This document shows positions 57,686 to 64,000 of a stretch of 64,000 nt of DNA, piece after piece. A program made the translations under genes and the position numbers. Position 1 is the first letter of the stretch. Each line of letters begins with the position of its first letter. Below the pieces are notes generated by a model. That model did no database searches and was not told where the DNA came from. It saw nothing but the letters and a program-made list of their open reading frames with translations. Location: contig VCMS01000006.1 of assembly GCA_022539475.1 (NCBI GenBank), positions 202,504 to 266,503 on the forward strand, written 5' to 3'. The stretch comes from Gracilaria domingensis (Eukaryota; Rhodophyta; Florideophyceae; Gracilariales; Gracilariaceae).

Positions 57686-58656
57686 TCGCTAAGCTTCGTT
57701 CACCGTGACTAATCTCCGTGAATTTCTGGTTTTGGCTAGTATCGTCGGCAAGTCCTCACATGCCGCTTGCGATGGTTCGCTTCTCGCACGAAAGCAATCA
57801 GAGATTGTTCCTAAACTGTGAAATGTATGGTAATTTATAACTATTATGACTGCGAAACTGATGGTCGTAACTCCTGTGCGAATGAAGATATCTTCTACAT
57901 CACAACCATAAAAGACAACTGTTGATAGAGCTGGGAAAAGTTTGCCATTCTTTTCTAAAGGATACACTCAGTGGAATTCGTGGAGGATAGTTTGGTGTAG
58001 TACATGAAGTGAAGCAATGTCTCGCCTCTGGAAGAGCACACCCAGCGAAGAAAGTCTGAAGTAGCAACAAGTGGTCAAGCGTGTAATGCACGTCAAACGC
58101 GCAAACGTAGATAACGGGTTTCATGCACGTTTTGCGAGTTCACACATTGGAATATGTATAGAAGTGTGCAGGTGCATTCTTGTATAGATACGTCGATTGA
58201 TTCTTAAGTTGTTGTTGTTCCCGAAGTTTCACAATCGGAATGTATATCAGTCTAACAAATATCCGTTAGAGCCTCATGCATATCCGCGATTATCGAGGAA
58301 GGTTTTCTGGTGTGCTGCGAAGGACGCTTTCCAACAGAGTGGTAGTAGAGGGAAATGGCGAAACACTGGTGCAGGCTTAGTTTTTCAATTTGGCACTTGT
58401 TGGGCTACAAACAGCACACAACGTGTGGGTATAAGGATGACCATTATGTACGAGACGGACGTTCGGGAAGGATGTATGTCTGGTCCCCGTTATCCCAGAA
58501 TGACTCAAGGCATCGTCATACGATCCCTCTTCAGTGCAAAATGCACAAAAATGGTTTACTTCAAGTTAATATCTGCGCACCAGTTTCTATAGTACACTGC
58601 CAAGGTTTCAAATGTCAGCCCGCCCAAACTATTTACCAGCGGCCACCACTAACGCC
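57686..58656. other. Convergent intergenic region
   Basis: Nearly 1 kb between two converging genes, AT-rich, no gene or repeat recognised. Confidence 0.4.
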
Positions 58657-60141
58657 TCACGGAACAACACTCAACTGCAGAGCACCCTTACAAACTCCAC
58701 ACACCTTTTTGGAGGTATCAATACTCTTGGAATGTCTGCCGTACACCTTTCCGCATTTAACGCACGTGTAGTTATACTTGTAATGGATCGTGTAGTCATG
58801 ACACCGAGTGATCTTCAAGTTATTGTCCCACTTTCTGAAACGCTCTCCCCAAGCTTTAAACACTTCCCCGTGTGGTGGTTTTGGCGTGTTGTCAATGATC
58901 CATGCAGCGGCATGACACAGTTCGTGAGCAAGAGTCTTGTAGAGTCTTGCCGGTTCATCGATAACCTTTGTGCTGAGTACAACCACTGCTCTTCGTTCGC
59001 CGGTCAAAGAGTGCTTCTTCATTTTTGTCTGACCGGCGGTTTTCATCAACCTACAATTCCATTCTAAAGTAACTTTTGGGACACTTCCGGTAGTAAACGT
59101 GTTGTTGAACATGATTCTATCGAACATTCTCATGAGCATTCGCGCGGATTCGTCACGAGCTTTGAAGAAAGGTCCGGGCTGAAGCCACTCGTGGCTATGT
59201 TTGAGTCCTTCATGTTCCGAGCCATGGTCCAAGTTTCCAATTGCCCTCCGAGAGGCCACTGCCCTCCCAGTGATAGCTTTGCTGCGCCGAACTGTAGGAT
59301 GAGGTGGGGCTGTAGTGGCATACGCTTCTACGCTAATGAGAGTATGCTGCTGACCATTAATTGCATGAGAGATTGGATCGGCTGGTATAGCTTTTGGAGC
59401 GAACTGTTTGGTTTGGACCGTAGATAACGGCGTTGTGTTCGATAGTTGTTGCTGCTTGTCTTGCGTCATATGAGGCACGTCGTGGTGAGTTGGAGGGGTT
59501 AACGATTGGTCACTGAAGTATGGTGGGGAAGTACTTGAAGCAACTAAGTACTGTGAGGGCGCGGTCGTAGTTCGAGTCTTGTCTGGGCGTCGGAATTGTA
59601 AATTGCGGGTTGACGTGGTAGAAAGCGATTTCATCTGAAGCTGCCTTGTGGCACTCGGGTCTCGTCGTTCATCTTCTCTAACTCCTTCCAGCTCTTTCTG
59701 AGTTGTCTCCAGAATTCCATCCTGTTCCAAACGGACTGAAAATGGACGAGCTTGACTGTTTCCAAATTTCGACTTGAGACTGCCGCGTTTGGATCCGTGT
59801 TTGTCCCCCTGCACGTCCATGTGTTTCAAGGTATCGCAAATCATATCAATCTGGTCCGAACCGGATGAAGCTTGACTAGAATTAGATGAAATTGAATAAA
59901 CACTTGCAGCGTCCGAATCAGAGGACGTGTCAGTGTCTTCACACGAACTCGGAGAGGGTATGAGAGATACCTCCGGAAGGGTACCAGCTCTCCAGGCAGA
60001 GTGACAAGCTTCAACGATGTGCGCCGCACGTGGTGCAATCAACCATCCCCGTCTATTCGCAAGCTGGAGAATTTGTTCCCTTCGTCGTTGCCGCGCGGGA
60101 GAAAGAGGCGGAGTAGTTGTGAAAGCAGCTGAAGTACTCAT
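58657..60141 (-). CDS. SprT-like metalloprotease, GCNA family
   Basis: 494 residues. The first 300 are disordered, rich in Ser, Thr and Gln. The C-terminal third is an SprT-like domain (about residues 330-460): the zinc-binding HELCH (His406, Glu407, His410) in LAHELCHAAAWII, a third-ligand region near NTPKPPHGEVFKAWG, and a zinc-ribbon-like end with CVKCGKVYGRHSKSID and CGVCKG. GCNA/ACRC proteins have exactly this layout (disordered N-terminus, SprT domain, zinc-ribbon) and resolve DNA-protein crosslinks, like the related Spartan. The catalytic residues are present. A nuclear role is expected. The start at the ATG of MSTSAAFTT fits. Confidence 0.88.
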   Translation of the reverse strand: MSTSAAFTTTPPLSPARQRRREQILQLANRRGWLIAPRAAHIVEACHSAWRAGTLPEVSLIPSPSSCEDTDTSSDSDAASVYSISSNSSQASSGSDQIDMICDTLKHMDVQGDKHGSKRGSLKSKFGNSQARPFSVRLEQDGILETTQKELEGVREDERRDPSATRQLQMKSLSTTSTRNLQFRRPDKTRTTTAPSQYLVASSTSPPYFSDQSLTPPTHHDVPHMTQDKQQQLSNTTPLSTVQTKQFAPKAIPADPISHAINGQQHTLISVEAYATTAPPHPTVRRSKAITGRAVASRRAIGNLDHGSEHEGLKHSHEWLQPGPFFKARDESARMLMRMFDRIMFNNTFTTGSVPKVTLEWNCRLMKTAGQTKMKKHSLTGERRAVVVLSTKVIDEPARLYKTLAHELCHAAAWIIDNTPKPPHGEVFKAWGERFRKWDNNLKITRCHDYTIHYKYNYTCVKCGKVYGRHSKSIDTSKKVCGVCKGALQLSVVP

Positions 60142-61054
60142 TTTCTGAATGACGAGGAATGAGGGTCGACGAAGGGCGATAGACTCACAGCGCCCTGGGC
60201 TTGCCCGTGATGAATCTTATTGCCGGACAAAGCGGTTGGCCCGTGGGGTCTGGAAACGGCGGCGCAAAGTGAGCAACACAGCCGATGAGGGCGATGCGCG
60301 TGGTGAGCGGCCGTCTGCTGCAGGACGTGACATCCTTATCTCGATAGCATACCTGAAACGGTCTCAAAATGTGGCGCAGCAGTCGTCACGGCGCGCAGAA
60401 AGCGCCGTGGCGCGTGTACTCTTGTCCCCGTTTCATTGGCGGAAAACAAAGTATTAAAAAAAATAGTAATGGAACAGACAGGATTTAAGTTTCTATTTCT
60501 TTCAGAGACACGTTTAATACTATTCTGTAAGATACTACCCCTGTGTAACACACAGAATCTGTAGAAGCTCTCCTCTATTTTCGTGGCAGAGGGGAGGCAA
60601 AAGGGTGATTCGCTCGGTGTCGACGCGGAAAGTGTCGGTGGTGCCCCTCTTTGACTGCGATGGTCACCTTCGACTGTCGATCGGTACTGAACTGAACCAA
60701 GTTGTGTTGCCATAGTTCCCGCTATTGATGGTTTGGACCAATGCGAGGTGCTCTCTATACAGAAACAATTGTAGCACAGGATTCCAGTTTGGCAAGAAGT
60801 TATTACTACCAAAGCTATACCCTTATCTAATTGAGGGACCAGGAATCACAAGAGAGCTTCTACTCTTGACATAGGCCTCATTGAATGAAGCCCATTCTCT
60901 CCTTCATTCTACCTTTAGCACCTTCGTATCCTCGCCCCGTCATGCACTAGCATTGTGTTTCCGTATATCAACGTTATACAAACGTCAAGCTTCGACTACT
61001 CTTCGAGAAGTACATCACAGTGAGTCGAACTAGAGCGAACTAGAACGTACAAAG
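60142..61054. promoter_or_regulatory. Divergent interval between GCNA-like and MFS genes
   Basis: About 0.9 kb between divergent starts, with no gene supported. Confidence 0.4.
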
Positions 61055-62707
61055 ATGCGTGATAGGAACGAATCAGTGCCCATTCTGTCATCAGCGCGAC
61101 CCTTTTTGGTACTCTCCGTTGCATTTCTTGGCGAAGTTTGCGCAGGAATTTCGTATTGGTGGCCCGCACTTCAGCCAGGTTTGAACAAATGGCTTCACTT
61201 TTCTTCGCAACAGGGTCTCCTATTGCTAGCCACCGCCAATTCGGGATCTTCACTTGGAATCATTGGAGGCATATTTCATGAACGATTTGGTCCCAAAGTC
61301 ACCGCGGCAGTGGGTGCAGCGGGGTTGACTGCAACATTTTTGACCCTGGCGCTCATGACAATATCTCCAATACACGAATCTTTCTTTTGGATGGTTGCTG
61401 GAATCATATTACTGATGCTGTTATTCTGCTACATGCTTTACTCCTCATGTATGACTATAGCAGCAGCCTGCTTTCCGGAAAAGCATCGCGGTAGAGTGGT
61501 TGGACTCTGTTCTGGCCTTTTCGGGGCGTCATCAGGAATGCTTGGGGCTTTTCAAGCCGCTTTCTTCCCATCTTTGAATTCTACACCTCAACTCTTGGTA
61601 TTCGTAGCTATTTTATGCCTTGTTCCAGCAGTAACTGTACTCTTTGTCTTCCCAAACAATGAAGAGTTCGCAGTTGACTCTTACCAAGTTAATGAAAGCG
61701 CACAACCTTATCACTCTACACGTATACCTTTGGGTCCAGTTCGAGATGACGAGGTCATCTCTACTCGATTGAAATATTGCTATAACATCGCGTATCTATT
61801 GGTGATCTCGCTTCAGGCCTCTGCGATTGGGGACATTTTGCTGGTATCAGATACCATTCAGAAGCTTTGTGCTCTTGCTGTTCTTTCGTGTATTCTGGCT
61901 TTTCAAATCATTCCTGTTGGCTCTGGACTAGTAGTGTATCCCAGACATGAGCGAAGATCACAGGATTCATCTGTAACAGCTTTTTCGAAGGTCATGGTGG
62001 ATGCTCGATATCTCTATCTTTGTTTAGGATTCTTTGTTTTGATCGGAGGTGGTGGAATAGCGTGGCTAGTTCAAGCTTCAAACATAGTGAGTTCGCGTTT
62101 CTACGAAAATGTCACTGAATGGCGACCAGACGTAATTGCTCAAGATGTCCGCGTCTGCGTTATTATCTTTTCTGCATGCAACGTTAGTTCTCGCCTATTT
62201 TTTGGGTCTGTCCTTGATACAGGGGCATCATCTTCGGAGCGACTGATGTTCAAGTTCAATATACTACATACATCTTCACTTATAATTTCACTGGCCCTAG
62301 CGGTCACTGCAGTGGCTGGCTCATACATGATATATCTAGCTATTGGGCTTGTAGGTCTTTGCCATGGTGCCTGGTTTGTTTCGTCACCTGCGTTGACAAC
62401 GTTATGGTTTGGTGTGTCCTCTTTTCCCCGGAACTTCGCCCTTTTGGGGATTGCCGTGGGTGCTGCGAGTGCATCATTGGCGAGTTCAATACCCTCATGG
62501 CTTATGGACCGTTTTGGGTCGTGGGCTATATATAGCGAAGACGCTCATGTCCACAGAGTATGCGTAGGGCTCAACTGTACTATTCCAACATTCTCTCTGC
62601 TATCCACTTTGAACCTCTTAATGTATATATTAGGTTGGGTCTTGAAGAAACGTGTCAGGACGAAGGCAAGAGTAAGGGAAGCAGAAGAAAGTTCACGAAT
62701 GCCCTAG
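61055..62707 (+). CDS. Major facilitator superfamily transporter
   Basis: 550 residues, about twelve membrane segments in two sets of six, with a polar central loop. The segment following the second helix reads GGIFHERFGPKVTAAVGAAG, close to the MFS G-x-x-D/E-R-x-G-R/K loop signature; a similar WLMDRFGSW is near the end of the C-terminal half. The pattern, with GLCSGLFGASSG in helix 5, resembles the nodulin-like/NFD4 group of small-molecule transporters, but the substrate cannot be told. Located 0.9 kb from the GCNA-like gene, divergent. The tail is basic and presumably cytosolic. Confidence 0.88.
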   Translation: MRDRNESVPILSSARPFLVLSVAFLGEVCAGISYWWPALQPGLNKWLHFSSQQGLLLLATANSGSSLGIIGGIFHERFGPKVTAAVGAAGLTATFLTLALMTISPIHESFFWMVAGIILLMLLFCYMLYSSCMTIAAACFPEKHRGRVVGLCSGLFGASSGMLGAFQAAFFPSLNSTPQLLVFVAILCLVPAVTVLFVFPNNEEFAVDSYQVNESAQPYHSTRIPLGPVRDDEVISTRLKYCYNIAYLLVISLQASAIGDILLVSDTIQKLCALAVLSCILAFQIIPVGSGLVVYPRHERRSQDSSVTAFSKVMVDARYLYLCLGFFVLIGGGGIAWLVQASNIVSSRFYENVTEWRPDVIAQDVRVCVIIFSACNVSSRLFFGSVLDTGASSSERLMFKFNILHTSSLIISLALAVTAVAGSYMIYLAIGLVGLCHGAWFVSSPALTTLWFGVSSFPRNFALLGIAVGAASASLASSIPSWLMDRFGSWAIYSEDAHVHRVCVGLNCTIPTFSLLSTLNLLMYILGWVLKKRVRTKARVREAEESSRMP

Positions 62708-62719
62708 CCTAGAGACTTC

Positions 62720-62926
62720 GTGGAAGTCAAATCTAGCAGTCATTTCGATTGCCTTCAGCTTGAGAAAGACGAAGGTGGGTCTTGGAGAAGGAGAAGGGTC
62801 GAAAGGTATCGAACCTCGTCTCCGGTGCCAGTAGCTCCAACAAGGGAAGCGAGAATAGCAAAAAGTCAGCTTCGTCAACTACGTGACCAGATTGACGATG
62901 ATCCTCCTCTGGATTTTGTGGAGTAG
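62720..62926 (+). other. Short open frame without ATG, possible exon
   Basis: A 68-codon open frame, protein-like, ending LRQLRDQIDDDPPLDFVE. No ATG and an in-frame stop upstream. It might be an alternative last exon after the MFS gene; no splice signals were confirmed. Low confidence. Confidence 0.25.
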
Positions 62927-63665
62927 CATAGGCCAAATATGAGCAGCTGGTGATGACAGAAAATGCATAACGGTGTAGAGATTATGAGAAGCATAGTGAG
63001 TAGCGAGTTGACCTGACCTACTTTTTGTTTTCGCAGTAGCAGAGAGAGAGCCTTACGGTTCCTTCCTAATTGGAAGCAGCCGACTATAGAAACATGACGC
63101 AGAGTGAGAGTTGACCTCAAGTTGAAGTCCTCAACCACTCCGTCGCGGATGTGAGATACCAGGGGTATAAGGATACCTCGTGGCACTCTGCAAACAAGGA
63201 TAAGAAAAAAAGAGCAATCGTATTTTGACCTCCCAGGTCGCTGTACTGTAATCGACACTGCGGTATCGTAATACCCTTGCACTTCAACACTCCGTTCATG
63301 CATTCAAATGCCCTTCACATGCATTATCTTCAGAGGGTAGGGATAGCCTTCTAACATTCCCAGCTTAACTAAGCTCAACGTGTCGTGTCAATTCCCAATT
63401 TCGTTCGTATTGGAGAAGCACGTTAAATTCTCCTACATCACAGGATAAGGGTAGCGAACTGTGTGAGCGTCCATCTTTCCTGTGGAAGTGGCTGCCGCTT
63501 CTTGAGCGCGTAGTACACGAAGGGCAGAAGCCCGTAATAGAGAGAAGGGGGAGAGCTGAAGGACGCGCACATATCTAGGCATGAAGTTATTCTGAGGGAA
63601 ATACTGAACTCATCTCTCTATCTCTGCAAGACTCGACCATTCGGACCGAGAGCTGTTCTGCCCAC
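62927..63665. other. Intergenic region
   Basis: No gene recognised before the SET-domain gene start. Confidence 0.35.
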
Positions 63666-64000
63666 ATGATGACTGCTTTTTGTCCCTTCCCATTTCCCTC
63701 TTCCAAGCGACTTCGTGCCTACACCACACCAAAGTGTGCCTTAAGCAGCTCTGAAAACGTGAAAAGGTCAAAAGCTGATCCGACTTTGACCGAATTTAAC
63801 TCATGGGCTGAAGAGAACGGGGTGGAAATGAACTCCATCAAGCTAACCTCGCTTGCCTCGGACTCAGTTGCAGTTCTATCACGAGGGATGGTGGCAACAA
63901 CTCCATTAAAAACAGGCGATTTGCTCGTCTCCTTGAATCGAAACCGTGCGTTACAGGTGACGTCCCTCGATGGAAAGCGTTCACCATTTCCCGAGAAAGT
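63666..64000 (+). CDS. SET-domain protein lysine methyltransferase, Rubisco-LSMT-like (partial)
   Basis: The frame starts with two adjacent ATGs and stays open to the window edge (about 111 residues). The first 30 residues (MMTAFCPFPFPSSKRLRA and on) are Ser/Arg/Pro-rich, without acidic residues and with Phe near the N-terminus, which suits a red algal plastid transit peptide. FNSWAEENGV and MVATTPLKTGDLLVSLNRN correspond to the beginning of the Rubisco large-subunit methyltransferase-like SET domain (usual text: W....G......G.R G..A...I..GE....VP). The catalytic part of the SET domain lies beyond the edge, so substrate (Rubisco, aldolase or another plastid protein) and integrity cannot be judged. 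Confidence 0.7.
   Translation, partial: MMTAFCPFPFPSSKRLRAYTTPKCALSSSENVKRSKADPTLTEFNSWAEENGVEMNSIKLTSLASDSVAVLSRGMVATTPLKTGDLLVSLNRNRALQVTSLDGKRSPFPEK

Noticed and set aside
1-64000. CRISPR array or prokaryotic operons
   Set aside because: No regularly spaced repeats of that kind; genes are eukaryotic and individually promoted.

Overview
This window is nuclear DNA of a photosynthetic eukaryote, most likely a red alga (perhaps a florideophyte). The evidence is a dense set of almost intron-free genes for clearly eukaryotic functions (INO80 actin-related protein, tubulin cofactor B, Ytm1/WDR12, GCNA/SprT protease, complex I assembly factor, proteasome chaperone). These sit beside plastid-type genes: a sedoheptulose-bisphosphatase-like enzyme, a BSD2/DnaJ-type zinc-finger protein with a putative transit peptide, and a Rubisco-methyltransferase-like SET protein cut by the right edge. 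The species is inferred, not proven.

Layout. 0.3-7 kb is a GC-rich gene island: GT2 cellulose-synthase-like enzyme, secreted Cu/Zn SOD, tubulin cofactor B, multi-span membrane protein. 7-12.2 kb is sparser: a weak small ORF, a PSMG3-like gene with one 63-nt intron, and NDUFAF7 on the minus strand. 12.2-17.6 kb is a gene graveyard with kinase-like and APH-like relics and a 135-bp copy of a metallophosphoesterase gene. 17.6-27.7 kb is one Ty3/gypsy LTR retrotransposon on the minus strand; it looks whole and very young. Next comes a secreted metallophosphoesterase (28.2-29.7 kb). A PIF/Harbinger DNA transposon follows (30.496-34.314 kb), with recognisable terminal inverted repeats, a 3-bp target duplication, a transposase and a Myb/SANT-like gene, and between those genes about 1 kb of GC-rich, host-like DNA.

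36.7-47.7 kb is a second gene island: an unknown disordered protein, 3-ketoacyl-CoA synthase, ARP5 and WDR12/YTM1 diverging from a shared 0.56-kb interval, a two-DEP protein and a small secreted TIMP/NTR-like protein. 47.7-50.3 kb is AT-rich and apparently empty. 50.3-64 kb holds a Sel1-repeat protein, SBPase-like enzyme, tRNA-Arg(ACG), hydrophobic membrane protein, plastid zinc-finger protein, RING-H2 protein, GCNA-like protease, MFS transporter and the start of the SET-domain gene.

The most unusual feature is in the retrotransposon. Each 1.9-kb LTR carries an ORF for a protein with two U1/JAZ-type (CX2CX12HX5H) zinc fingers, preceded by well-formed splice signals, and the U3 part holds several strong inverted repeats. 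The gag start codon lies inside the LTR and the primer-binding site lies inside the gag reading frame. The second most unusual feature is the host-like block within the Harbinger element, a candidate gene capture.

Host genes are mostly unrelated housekeeping functions and show no operon-like logic. Several are arranged head-to-head with short shared promoters (ARP5/WDR12, zinc-finger/RING, GCNA/MFS).
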